From Leifsonia sp. fls2-241-R2A-40a (GTDB lineage Bacteria > Actinomycetota > Actinomycetes > Actinomycetales > Microbacteriaceae), in NCBI RefSeq assembly GCF_030209575.1, contig NZ_JARVRS010000001.1:2418001-2482000 (forward strand): a DNA stretch of 64,000 nucleotides. The letters run 5' to 3'. The position numbers were made by a program, and so were the translations under genes. Positions 55,064 to 64,000 of this stretch are shown here, piece after piece (within the stretch, counting starts at the first letter, position 1; each line of letters opens with the position of its first letter). The notes under the pieces are model-generated. The model was not told the DNA's origin. It ran no database searches and was given only the letters and a program-made list of their open reading frames with translations.

Positions 55064-56929
55064 TCAGGAGGCGGGCGCGGGGCGGACTCCCTGGATGCTG
55101 GAGAGCGGAAGCGTCCGCTCGATGTCCGCCGCGCGGTCGCGGCCGCGCAGGCGTCCGCCGCCCACCCCGGTCGGCTCGAGCAGGTAGTCGACGACGGTCC
55201 CGTCCGGCATGGCCACCTCGACGATCACCGTCTGGCGCGCCTTGACCGCGGTGTCCAGTTGCCGGGCCAGCCACCGCTCACCCGTGTCCTCGCCGGCCTC
55301 CGATTCCGCCTGGCGCAGGCGGGCCACCAGTTCGGCGTCCCGGTCGGCCGCCTCTGCGGCATGGGGATGCGCCACGCGCTGCCGCTGCAGCGTCACCTCG
55401 CGGCCGTCGGCGTCCTCGGCGACCACCGGGTACCGCGCGTCGCTCAGCGCCCAGAACACCACATCCCGCGGGTACCGGCTCACCAGCTCGCCCTCGCGCG
55501 TCGGCGACAGCCGCAGCGACCCGAGCGCCTGGTCGACCTGGATGGACCGCAGCAGCGTGGGGTCGGCCGACCGCACAGCCGAGCGGACGCCTTCGCCCTC
55601 CGCGTCGTGCACGCGCACGCGTCCGTGCCGCTCGGCGGCGTCGGCGATCACGTAGTCGAGCGGCTGCGGCAGACCGGTCAGCGAGATCGCCGTCAGGAAC
55701 TCGCGGATGCCCTCGGCGGTCTCCCCGGCCGTGAGCGCGCGGTCCACGGACGCGGCCGACAGCCGGAAGGTGCTGGCGAGCGCTCGCGACTCAACCTCCG
55801 CGATCCCGCGCAGGCGCGACTCGATCTCGGGTGCCAGCGGTCCGGGGGAGACGATCGTGAGATCGTGCTGCAGGTACACCCGGTCGACTTCGGCCGGGAA
55901 GAGAGCCGTCATGACGGCCGTCGCGGCGTCCGCGCCGTCCTCGACCAGCGCCGTGCCCGCCGAGGACGGCGCCTGGTGCGCCGTGACCCCGAGCCACTCG
56001 GCCAGGCGGGTGTGCGCATCCACTCGCCGCTGCGCCTCCTCGACGGCGGCGGGATACAGCCACGCGACGTGCTCGCGCAGGCTCTCGCCCCACGCGGCGC
56101 GGCTGCGCAGGGCCAGGAGGGCGCGGACGTCGGCGGGAAGCGCATCCAGCCACGCGGCGGCGAGCGCGCGCCAGCGGTCCGGCGTGGGGGAGTGCGTCCA
56201 CGCCGCGGCGTCGTCGGTGGGGAGCCACATCCCGTCGTCCACCGCGACCAAAACGGCACGCTCCGCGGCCGAGAGCGCCACGGGGACCAGGTCGGCTTCC
56301 ACCGACAGCGCCTCCGCGAGTCGCTTCACCGCAGGGAGCGCGAGGCCGCCCTTCTGCAGCCGCCGTGCGCCCTCGCGGGTCAGTTCCGCGAGCAGCTCGG
56401 ACACGGCGGTGACCGCCTCGAACGCGCGCTCCGCTGCCAGCCGGTCGGTGAAGCGGCTCTCGGTGTCGGGAACCGGCGCGAGCGCCGGCGGCGGGGGCGC
56501 CGTCAGTAGCTCGGCGGCCGAGGGGAGACCGGCGGAGGGCCACGACCCGAACTGCGCCGTGACGGCGTCGTAGACGGCGGCCCCGTCTTCGGTGGGATGC
56601 ACGAGCAGCAGGTGTGCCAGATCGTCCAGCAGGCCGGGCGCCGCGGCGCCGTCGACCCCCGACGTGGCGGGTTCGGCCGCGAGACGCGCGGCCAGCTCAG
56701 CGGCCGAGAGTGGGGCACCGGCCCGGCCGAGGACGACGAGAGCGCCCAGGTGCGTGCGGTCGAGCGGGGTCAGGGCGCGCTGGAGCGAGTCGGCGTCGAG
56801 GAGGGCGTCTGCGAGGTCGAAGAAGTCGCCGGTGCCGGTGCGGCGGTAGGTGCGGCGGTGGAGCGCGGCGACGAGCGCGGCGTCGTCCAGCTCCCGCAGT
56901 CGCGCTGCGAGAGCGAGCGTGGTCGTCAT
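55064..56929 (-). CDS. Helicase-associated (XPB N-terminal-like) domain protein
   Basis: A 621-residue actinobacterial protein lacking helicase motifs. Its N-terminal part is helical and leucine/alanine-rich (LAARLRELDDAALVAALHRR) and the C-terminal ~130 residues (YVIADAAERHGRVRVHDAEGEG... RSIQVDQALGSLRLSPTREG) form the helicase-associated domain of this family. It directly precedes the XPB helicase and probably works with it, but its biochemistry is unknown. Confidence 0.85.
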   Translation of the reverse strand: MTTTLALAARLRELDDAALVAALHRRTYRRTGTGDFFDLADALLDADSLQRALTPLDRTHLGALVVLGRAGAPLSAAELAARLAAEPATSGVDGAAAPGLLDDLAHLLLVHPTEDGAAVYDAVTAQFGSWPSAGLPSAAELLTAPPPPALAPVPDTESRFTDRLAAERAFEAVTAVSELLAELTREGARRLQKGGLALPAVKRLAEALSVEADLVPVALSAAERAVLVAVDDGMWLPTDDAAAWTHSPTPDRWRALAAAWLDALPADVRALLALRSRAAWGESLREHVAWLYPAAVEEAQRRVDAHTRLAEWLGVTAHQAPSSAGTALVEDGADAATAVMTALFPAEVDRVYLQHDLTIVSPGPLAPEIESRLRGIAEVESRALASTFRLSAASVDRALTAGETAEGIREFLTAISLTGLPQPLDYVIADAAERHGRVRVHDAEGEGVRSAVRSADPTLLRSIQVDQALGSLRLSPTREGELVSRYPRDVVFWALSDARYPVVAEDADGREVTLQRQRVAHPHAAEAADRDAELVARLRQAESEAGEDTGERWLARQLDTAVKARQTVIVEVAMPDGTVVDYLLEPTGVGGGRLRGRDRAADIERTLPLSSIQGVRPAPAS

Positions 56930-56951
56930 CGCGGGGTGCCGGCCGTCGCGG

Positions 56952-57242
56952 CTAGCGCCGGCCCTTTGCAGCGCCCGCGGCGCGGTTCGCGGCCCGGTTG
57001 CGGCGGGCGCTCACGATGAGGAGGGCGATGATCAGCACGAACGCGACGGGGAGCGCCACGAGCGGGAAGAAGAACACGGTCGGCCAGAGCCCCTGACCCG
57101 AGCCCTGGGCGGCGAATTGCCCCGCCGCGGTACCGATCAGGATGGCTGCGATGCAGACCAAGGACACGATGACGAGCGCGGCGACGATGTAGGCGAGGAT
57201 GCGCTGGAGCCGCGATGCCGGCGGCGGGGTCTGCTGAGTCAC
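56952..57242 (-). CDS. Small two-helix membrane protein
   Basis: A 96-residue protein with two hydrophobic helices (about 14-38 and 54-78), a basic C-terminus (RRNRAANRAAGAAKGRR) and no recognised domain. It lies 22 bp upstream of the helicase-partner gene on the same strand and may share its transcript. Confidence 0.7.
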   Translation of the reverse strand: MTQQTPPPASRLQRILAYIVAALVIVSLVCIAAILIGTAAGQFAAQGSGQGLWPTVFFFPLVALPVAFVLIIALLIVSARRNRAANRAAGAAKGRR

Positions 57243-57251
57243 GAAATCAAG

Positions 57252-57257
57252 GATAAT
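57252..57257 (+). promoter_or_regulatory. -10 box upstream of the cold-shock-domain gene
   Basis: GATAAT, about 40 nt before the ATG at 57298, in the short divergent region; no clear -35 was seen. Confidence 0.4.
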
Positions 57258-57297
57258 TGAGGACGGTCATCCGATCCCCATGCGAAGCGAGGTTCCC

Positions 57298-57678
57298 ATG
57301 CCAACCGGCAAGGTCAAGTTCTACGACGAGGAGAAAGGCTTCGGCTTCATCAGCTCTGATGACGGCCAGGAAGTCTTCCTGCACGCCTCGGCCCTCCCCG
57401 CTGGTGCCGTTGTGAAAGCGGGATCGCGTCTCGAGTTCGGCATCGCCGACGGCAAGCGCGGAGCGCAGGCGCTCTCGGTGCGCGTGCTCGAGGCTCCGCC
57501 GAGCCTGGCGAAGATGAAGCGCAAGTCGGCCGACGACATGGCGATCATCGTCGAAGACCTCGTGAAGCTGCTCGACGGCATCGGCTCCAACCTGCGCCGC
57601 GGCAAGTACCCGGACAAGGCCCACGGCGCGAAGATCGCCGCGGTGCTGCGCAAGGTCGCGGACGACCTGGATGCCTGA
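57298..57678 (+). CDS. Cold-shock-domain protein with helical extension
   Basis: A 126-residue protein: residues 1-~65 are a cold-shock OB fold (GKVKFYDEEKGFGFISS, VFLHASAL) and the remaining ~60 residues form a helical extension (DDMAIIVEDLVKLLDGIGSNL). The extended form is typical of actinobacteria, next to a DUF3027 gene as here. ATG 57298 begins directly at the fold; an ATG 18 nt upstream is less likely. It overlaps the next gene by 8 bp. Confidence 0.88.
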   Translation: MPTGKVKFYDEEKGFGFISSDDGQEVFLHASALPAGAVVKAGSRLEFGIADGKRGAQALSVRVLEAPPSLAKMKRKSADDMAIIVEDLVKLLDGIGSNLRRGKYPDKAHGAKIAAVLRKVADDLDA

Positions 57679-58561
57679 GCTCGGCGACGACGTCGAGCCG
57701 ACGGCTGCGGAGTCGGCGGCCGAGGAGTCGGCGGCGGCCGAGGAGTCGGCGGCGGCCGAGCTCGCCGTGGAGTCGGACGAGCCGGCCGACGAGGTCGAGC
57801 TCGTCGCGGACCCCGAGTTGCTGGCGGCGCAGCCGCTCGCCCTCCAGGCGCTGCGCGAGATCACCCCCGAGAACACGATCGGCGAGCCGCTCGGCCATGT
57901 CGTCGAGGCGCCCGGCATCGTGTCCCTGCTGTTCGCCAGCCGGGTGCCCGGGTACCCGGACTGGCACTGGACCGTCACCGTCGGCCGGACGGCCGACGAC
58001 GAGCAGCCCACGGTGCTCGAGGCGGAGCTGATGCCCGGCGAGGGCTCGCTGCTCGCGCCCGACTGGGTGCCGTGGTCCGAGCGTCTGGCCGACTACCAGG
58101 CCGCCCAGGAGGCGCTCGCCGCTCATGCGGCCGAGTCCGGCGACGAGTCGGACGAGTCCGATGACGACGAGGATGACGACGAGTCGGATGACGCGTTCGA
58201 CGACGCCGAGGACGACCACGATGTCCACGATCTGCACGACGAGGACGACCTGGACGGTGTCGACATCGACAGCGTCGACGTCGACTTCGACGAGGAGACC
58301 GACGTCGACAGCGACCTCGACCTCGAGGCCGAGGAGGCAGCGGCCCTCGCGGACTCCGACGACGAGGATGACGACGACGAAGACGACGAAGACGACGAAG
58401 ACGACGAAGACGCCTCAGCGGCGCCGGGCGATGGTGAGGTAGCCGAGTCCGAGGACGCCGAGGGCGAGTCCGACGATGATCGTCCAGAGCCAGGTGCCCC
58501 CGCCGAGCGCGGGTCCGCCGACGATGAGGACGACGACCAGGGCGACCACCCACAGGCCTAG
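57671..58561 (+). CDS. DUF3027 protein with very acidic C-terminal tail
   Basis: A 296-residue protein. The DUF3027 core (about 45-150) contains PGYPDWHWTVTVGRT and LLAPDWVPWSERLADYQ. Both the N-terminal 45 residues and the C-terminal half are dominated by Asp, Glu and Ala (runs such as DSDDEDDDDEDDEDDEDDED), probably disordered. The last ~49 codons are exactly antisense, in codon register, to the DUF2530 gene. It overlaps the cold-shock-domain gene by 8 bp. Function unknown. Confidence 0.8.
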   Translation: MPELGDDVEPTAAESAAEESAAAEESAAAELAVESDEPADEVELVADPELLAAQPLALQALREITPENTIGEPLGHVVEAPGIVSLLFASRVPGYPDWHWTVTVGRTADDEQPTVLEAELMPGEGSLLAPDWVPWSERLADYQAAQEALAAHAAESGDESDESDDDEDDDESDDAFDDAEDDHDVHDLHDEDDLDGVDIDSVDVDFDEETDVDSDLDLEAEEAAALADSDDEDDDDEDDEDDEDDEDASAAPGDGEVAESEDAEGESDDDRPEPGAPAERGSADDEDDDQGDHPQA

Positions 58562-58645
58562 TCCGACCACGACGGCCCGCCGGTCATCCGTTTTCACGGG
58601 GATCGGGTCGGGCCGTCGTTCGTCGTCGCGGAGCCAGAGGCGCAT
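58415..58645 (-). CDS. DUF2530 membrane protein
   Basis: A 76-residue protein with VKTDDRRAVVVGLGLWVVAL near the N-terminus and two hydrophobic helices, matching DUF2530. Its last 147 bp lie opposite the DUF3027 tail in the same codon register, so Asp/Glu codons there read as Val/Leu here. It ends before, and is transcribed in the same direction as, serC upstream. Confidence 0.75.
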   Translation of the reverse strand: MRLWLRDDERRPDPIPVKTDDRRAVVVGLGLWVVALVVVLIVGGPALGGGTWLWTIIVGLALGVLGLGYLTIARRR

Positions 58646-58652
58646 GGCCGGG

Positions 58653-60593
<1,941 letters not shown>

Positions 60594-60631
60594 ATCCCGT
60601 TACCGATTCGTTAAAAAAGTCGCCGAATAGT

Positions 60632-60813
60632 GTGACAAACGTCATCCTGTCCCGTAGTCTCTATCGAGTCCGAACGGGCCAGAAGCCGGCCCATCAGGAC
60701 CCCGGATCGAGACGCTCCACCCCCCGCAACCCGTCTCTCGATCCGTGAAGCCGAAGCCACTCGTGCGGACGGGGGCAGCTCCCTAGTGCTGCCGGAGCGT
60801 TGGAGGTCACACT
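60632..60813 (+). promoter_or_regulatory. Promoter and structured 5' leader of the C40 peptidase gene
   Basis: GTGACA (60632-60637), a 17-bp spacer and TAGTCT (60655-60660) form a good promoter, giving a leader of about 147 nt. It can fold into three hairpins: GGGCC/GGCCC (60676-60692); GGATCGAGACG/CGTCTCTCGATCC (60704-60744) with six consecutive C in the loop; and GGCAGC/GCTGCC (60774-60793), just before the GGAGG at 60802. No known riboswitch is recognised. Confidence 0.5.
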
Positions 60814-61686
60814 TTGGCAGAATCGAGCACGCCCGGTCTCACCTCAGACCGTACGAACCCGGTCCAGAGCTCTTCATCCGTCTCCCGTCGCGTCACGCGT
60901 TCGGTGCCTGAGACGACGACGTCGTCGCGCCCGGCCACCGGATCCGTCGCCGCGCAGGCCAAGAAGAAGCGCAAGGGCGGGTGGATCCTGAACGCCGGTG
61001 TCATCACCGTCGCCACGGGCCTCATCGCCACGATGTCGCTCCCCGCGTTCGCCTTCAACCCGGCCGACGCCCAGGGCACCGCATTCGGTCCGAGCGCCGC
61101 CGACTCGATGAAGAAGGCGCAGTCGCAGACCGTCGAGGTCGGCGGTGTCGCCGCGTCGGCCGTCAACCGCGACGCCGCATCCGCCACGACGCAGGAGCAG
61201 CTGGATGCGCAGAAGGCTGCCGTCGCGGCTGCCGCTGCCGCCGAGGCAGCCCGTCGTCAGGCCGCCGTCCAGCTGGCCACCTACGCCACCCAGTCCTCGA
61301 CCGGCCCGTCGGTCTCCGACTTCCTGGCCAACCCGCCGTACCCGAACTTCAGCCTCTCGCAGGTGTTCTCGGTGGCCCAGCAGTACATCGGCACCCCGTA
61401 CGTCTACGGCGGCGCCAGCCCCGCGGGCTTCGACTGCTCCGGCTACGTCATGTACGTGTACGCCCAGTTCGGGATCAACCTCCCGCACTCGGTGTCCGGT
61501 CAGGCCGCGATGGGCAAGCGCATCTCGATCGCCGACGCGCAGCCGGGCGACCTCGTCATCATGAGCGGCCACGACGGCTTCTACGCCGGCAACGGCAACA
61601 TCATGGATGCTCCCGACACGGGCCGCTCGATCTCGATCCGCCCGATCTGGACCAGCGACTACTACATCGTCCGCCTGGGCATCTGA
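60814..61686 (+). CDS. Secreted NlpC/P60 (C40) peptidoglycan hydrolase
   Basis: A 290-residue protein: Ser/Thr-rich N-terminus, a hydrophobic signal/anchor segment (about 55-80), an alanine-rich helix (about 125-160) and a C-terminal NlpC/P60 domain with catalytic C208 in FDCSGYV and H253 in MSGHDGFY. It should cleave stem peptides. The start is a TTG at 60814 with GGAGG 7 nt upstream; TTG plus a long leader suggests controlled expression. Confidence 0.9.
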   Translation: MAESSTPGLTSDRTNPVQSSSSVSRRVTRSVPETTTSSRPATGSVAAQAKKKRKGGWILNAGVITVATGLIATMSLPAFAFNPADAQGTAFGPSAADSMKKAQSQTVEVGGVAASAVNRDAASATTQEQLDAQKAAVAAAAAAEAARRQAAVQLATYATQSSTGPSVSDFLANPPYPNFSLSQVFSVAQQYIGTPYVYGGASPAGFDCSGYVMYVYAQFGINLPHSVSGQAAMGKRISIADAQPGDLVIMSGHDGFYAGNGNIMDAPDTGRSISIRPIWTSDYYIVRLGI

Positions 61687-61743
61687 GCCCGGCAGCTCTC
61701 CGGTCGGTTGCCGACCGGTGAACACTCCGCACCACAGCACCGG

Positions 61744-61775
61744 AACGGCGCGCCCCGAATAGGTGGCGCGCCGTT
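61744..61775 (+). terminator. Terminator after the C40 peptidase gene
   Basis: Perfect 11-bp stem AACGGCGCGCC / GGCGCGCCGTT with a 10-nt loop, followed by TCTGG. Confidence 0.75.
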
Positions 61776-61782
61776 TCTGGGT

Positions 61783-61788
61783 TACCCT
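61783..61788 (+). promoter_or_regulatory. Possible -10 box upstream of the Cys/His-repeat ORF
   Basis: TACCCT, about 45 nt before the ATG at 61834; the predicted leader includes the small hairpin CTGCG-TAG-CGCAG (61801-61813). No convincing -35 box was seen. Confidence 0.35.
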
Positions 61789-61833
61789 GGCGTTCTGACG
61801 CTGCGTAGCGCAGCCGCAGAATCGGAGGATCCG

Positions 61834-62088
61834 ATGGCCGGAACACGTTCCGCCGGGCCGCTCAGTGCGACCGGGTGGGACGAGTGCGGCCTTCCGTCGG
61901 GATCGAGCATCACGCTCTCCCGCTGGGGCGACTTCCTCGCCTGCCGCCACCACGTCGAGGCCTGCCACCGCCACCATGTGGCGTGCCGCCACCATGCCGC
62001 TTCCTTCTTGGGCGCTGTCCGCACGGACAGTGCCCTTTTTGTTTCCCCGAACCCTCCCCGCACCACAGTCCTGGAAGGCCGCAGATGA
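61834..62088 (+). CDS. Cys/His-repeat leader ORF upstream of the HNH gene
   Basis: An 84-residue ORF, MAGTRSAGPL..., with GGAGG 5 nt before its ATG. At residues 36-55 it has three heptads ACRHHVE, ACHRHHV, ACRHHAA, encoded by 21-bp near-repeats (61939-61998). An intrinsic terminator lies 11 nt after the repeats and inside the ORF, and the ORF stop overlaps the ATG of the HNH gene (ATGA). G/C third positions look coding up to the terminator. It may be an attenuator leader, a real small protein, or part of a non-coding RNA; no family is recognised. Apart from this ORF the 398-bp gap before the HNH gene holds only the terminator and -10 box listed. Confidence 0.45.
   Translation: MAGTRSAGPLSATGWDECGLPSGSSITLSRWGDFLACRHHVEACHRHHVACRHHAASFLGAVRTDSALFVSPNPPRTTVLEGRR
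62010..62040 (+). terminator. Intrinsic terminator inside the leader ORF, before the HNH gene
   Basis: Stem GGGCGCTGTCC / GGACAGTGCCC (11 bp, one G-U) with loop GCAC, followed by TTTTTGTTT. It is the most canonical terminator in the window, yet lies upstream of and in the same direction as the HNH gene, 45 nt before its ATG. Confidence 0.88.
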
Positions 62089-62600
62089 AGACACTGGTTC
62101 TGAACGCCAGCTACGAGCCGCTCGGCGTGATCGCGACGCGGCGAGCCATCATGCTGGTGCTGGCCGGGAAGGCCTCCACGATCTCCGGCAGCGGGACCCA
62201 GCTGCACAGCCGTTCCCTGGTCCTGGATGCGCCGAGCGTCGTCCTGCTGAACCAGTACATCAAGGTGCCGCACCGCCGCATCCCGCTCACCCGCAAGTCG
62301 GCGCTGGAACGGTACGGCCACATCTGCGCCTACTGCGGCAAGTTCGGCGACACCCTCGACCACGTGATTCCGCGCGCCCGCGGCGGGACGCACAGCTGGG
62401 ACAACGTGGTGATCGCCTGCTTCCGCTGCAACAACGTCAAGTCGGACCGCCTGCTCGCGGAACTCGGCTGGAAGCTCCCCTTCGAGCTGAAGGAGCCGCA
62501 CCTGAACATGGCCTCGCTGATCAGCATGCGGTGGAACGACCCCACCTGGGAGGAGTTCACCGAGCCGTGGAGGCGGCACGAGCTGCAGCTCGCGGGCTGA
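62085..62600 (+). CDS. HNH endonuclease
   Basis: A 171-residue HNH nuclease of the widespread actinobacterial type, beginning MKTLVLNASYEPLGVI. Zinc-ribbon/HNH elements CAYC (about 81-84), TLDHVIPRARGG and CFRCNNVK are intact. Its natural substrate is unknown; it is chromosomal and not linked to a restriction or phage locus. GGAAGG lies before the ATG, which overlaps the stop of the upstream Cys/His ORF. Confidence 0.9.
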   Translation: MKTLVLNASYEPLGVIATRRAIMLVLAGKASTISGSGTQLHSRSLVLDAPSVVLLNQYIKVPHRRIPLTRKSALERYGHICAYCGKFGDTLDHVIPRARGGTHSWDNVVIACFRCNNVKSDRLLAELGWKLPFELKEPHLNMASLISMRWNDPTWEEFTEPWRRHELQLAG

Positions 62601-62684
62601 GCGCTTGGTCTGGAACGGCCGAAGCGGGAGGTCCCGTGGGAGCCTCCCGTTCGGCGGCCGGGCGTCGGCCGCTGTGACGCCCGG

Positions 62685-63455
62685 TCAGCCTGCGGTGACC
62701 TTGCGGCGGTAGATCGTCATGGCGAAGGCGTAGGCGATCACGAGGATGCCGACCAGCCAGGCGAGGGCGATCCAGATGTCTCCTCCGACCGGCTGCTGCT
62801 CGAACAGCGCCCGGATCGTGTTGACGATGGAGGTGACCGGCTGGTGCTCGGCGAACCAGGCGACCGGTGCGGGCATGGAGTCCGTCGGGACGAACGCCGA
62901 GCTGATGAACGGCAGGAAGATGAGCGGGTAGCTGAACGCGCTCGCCCCATCCACTGTCTTCGCCGAGAGCCCTGCGATGACCGCCAGCCAGGTGAGAGCG
63001 AGCGTGAACAGGATGAGGATGCCCGCGACCGCGAGCCACGCCCAGACCGACGCCCCCGTGCGGAAGCCCATGATCAGCGCGACGCCGATGACGATCGCCA
63101 TCGAGACGACGTTCGCGATCACCGAGGTGAGCACGTGCCCCCACAGGACGCTGGACCGCGCGATCGGCATCGACTGGAACCGTTCGAAGATCCCGCCCTG
63201 CAGGTCGAGGAACAGCCGGTACGACGTGTAGGCGACGCCCGAGGCGATCGTGATGAGCAGGATGCCCGGCAGCAGGTAGTTGACGTACGAGCCGCTGGCG
63301 CCGGTGTTGATGGCGCCGCCGAGCACGTACACGAACAGCAGCATCAGCGCGATCGGCGTGACCGCCGTGGTGATGATGGTGTCGGGGCTCCGCAGGATGT
63401 GTCGGAGCGAGCGTCCGGTGAGCACACCGGTGTCGGCGAGAACGTTGGTGGTCAT
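62685..63455 (-). CDS. ABC-2 type exporter permease (DrrB-like)
   Basis: A 256-residue permease with six hydrophobic helices and the DrrB-like stretch LDLQGGIFERFQSMPIARSS, plus VTPIALMLLFVYVLGG. It pairs with the ATPase gene upstream, with which it overlaps by ATGA. Daunorubicin-resistance-type exporters move drugs or lipids; the substrate here is not known. Confidence 0.9.
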   Translation of the reverse strand: MTTNVLADTGVLTGRSLRHILRSPDTIITTAVTPIALMLLFVYVLGGAINTGASGSYVNYLLPGILLITIASGVAYTSYRLFLDLQGGIFERFQSMPIARSSVLWGHVLTSVIANVVSMAIVIGVALIMGFRTGASVWAWLAVAGILILFTLALTWLAVIAGLSAKTVDGASAFSYPLIFLPFISSAFVPTDSMPAPVAWFAEHQPVTSIVNTIRALFEQQPVGGDIWIALAWLVGILVIAYAFAMTIYRRKVTAG

Positions 63456-64000
63456 CGTCCTTTCCCTTCCGTGCGGACCGCGGTGCGGTCGTCGTTGTCT
63501 GCGTTGGTTGTGGTGTCGGCGTCGGCGTCGTTGTCTGCATCCTCGCCGACCAGCGCGAGGAACACCTCCTCGAGTGTCGGCTGCTTCTCGACGTACTCGA
63601 CCTTCGCTGCCGGGAGCAGCCGCTTGAGTTCGGCGAGGGTGCCGTTCTGGATGATCGTCCCCTTGTGGAGGATGGCGATGCGGTCGGCGAGCTGCTCGGC
63701 CTCGTCGAGGTACTGCGTGGTGAGGAGGACGGTGGTGCCCTGTCCTGCGAGGCGCTTGACCGTGTCCCACACCTCGATGCGCGCCTGCGGGTCGAGGCCG
63801 GTGGTCGGCTCGTCGAGGAAGATGATCGCCGGGTTGCCGATCAGGCTCATCGCGATGTCGAGCCGGCGCCGCATCCCGCCGGAGTAGGTGGACGCCTTGC
63901 GGTTGCCCGCGTCCGTCAGCGAGAAGCGGGCGAGCAGCTCGTCGGCGATCGCGGCCGCATCCTTCAGGTGGCGGAGCTTGGCGACGAGGATGAGGTTCTC
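63452..64000 (-). CDS. ABC exporter ATPase (DrrA-like), C-terminal part, cut by window edge
   Basis: The visible ~182 codons read without stop from the window edge. They include the signature STYSGGMRRRLDIAMSL, Walker B IIFLDEPTTGLDP and TTQYLDEAEQLADRI, characteristic of DrrA-type exporters; Walker A lies outside. The C-terminus is an unusual Asp/Asn/Thr-rich tail (EDADNDADADTTTNADN). Its stop overlaps the permease ATG. Confidence 0.9.
   Translation of the reverse strand, partial: ENLILVAKLRHLKDAAAIADELLARFSLTDAGNRKASTYSGGMRRRLDIAMSLIGNPAIIFLDEPTTGLDPQARIEVWDTVKRLAGQGTTVLLTTQYLDEAEQLADRIAILHKGTIIQNGTLAELKRLLPAAKVEYVEKQPTLEEVFLALVGEDADNDADADTTTNADNDDRTAVRTEGKGR

Noticed and set aside
60667-60813. 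ydaO (c-di-AMP) riboswitch before the C40 peptidase gene
   Set aside because: The genomic position fits and GTGAAGCCGAAGCC is suggestive, but the diagnostic GGGGAACC core and the CAGCTAACCTCG tail are not present.
62085-62600. HNH gene as part of a restriction or phage-defence island
   Set aside because: No methyltransferase, specificity subunit or mobile gene is nearby; this HNH type is a common actinobacterial chromosomal gene.

Overview
The window is chromosomal DNA from a high-GC Gram-positive actinobacterium, most likely a member of the Microbacteriaceae (Leifsonia-like). This is inferred from strong G/C third-position bias, protein families (CarD, IdeR, SenX3/RegX3, DUF3027, DUF2530, DUF3263, DUF4032, XPB-type helicase with its partner), many leaderless genes with a TANNNT box 6-7 nt before the start codon, and a single tRNA without encoded CCA. 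It is mostly core and metabolic chromosome. There is no rRNA, CRISPR array, insertion sequence or convincing prophage. The window cuts a gene at both ends (a GlnR-like regulator on the left, an ABC-ATPase on the right).

Layout. 0-8.4 kb: nitrobindin, YgfZ, phosphoglyceromutase, a 2H phosphoesterase, PhoU divergent from SenX3-RegX3 (phosphate sensing), a lipoprotein and CarD. 8.5-12.7 kb: fused IspDF, cysS and rlmB. 12.7-17.8 kb: DUF4032 protein, an orphan sugar-importer ATPase (UgpC/MsiK type), a DsbA-like thioredoxin, tRNA-Thr(UGU), a small HTH-like protein and a hydrolase. 17.7-24.9 kb: esterase, YciI, an IdeR-controlled siderophore-interacting protein, signal peptidase I, an M23 peptidase and a maltokinase.

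24.9-35.5 kb is a phenylacetate catabolic cluster: paaA-B-C-D-E plus an isomerase/hydratase in one overlapping operon, a TetR regulator, paaZ, paaI, and a second operon thiolase-hydratase-dehydrogenase. Matching palindromes precede both operons, which suggests one local regulator controls both; paaK is not in view. 35.5-42.4 kb: a repeat-rich non-coding block, LtrA and Lrp, a branched-chain-type 2-oxoacid dehydrogenase operon (E1alpha, E1beta, E2) and a DMT transporter. 42.4-49.4 kb: nitroreductase, MsrB, LytR_C protein, cold-shock protein, HrcA/CIRCE-regulated GroEL, and a two-component pair. 49.5-53.2 kb: an overlapping operon of flavoprotein reductase, FolP2-type protein, RibD-like reductase and a phosphotransferase. 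53.4-59.8 kb: XPB helicase pair, cold-shock-domain protein, DUF3027, DUF2530 and SerC. 59.9-64 kb: IdeR itself, a C40 peptidase with a structured leader, a Cys/His-repeat ORF that contains an intrinsic terminator and overlaps the start of an HNH endonuclease gene, and a DrrAB-type exporter.

The most unusual items are the Cys/His-repeat ORF with its internal terminator (61.8-62.1 kb), two arrays of a 13-bp palindrome iterated exactly every 20 bp at two convergent gene ends (30.07 and 53.28 kb), a block of ~150-bp imperfect repeats and inverted repeats (35.58-35.95 kb), the codon-for-codon antisense overlap of DUF3027 and DUF2530, a duplicated promoter before cysS and a doubled CIRCE before groL. 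All functional statements are homology- or motif-based readings made by eye; no database search was run.
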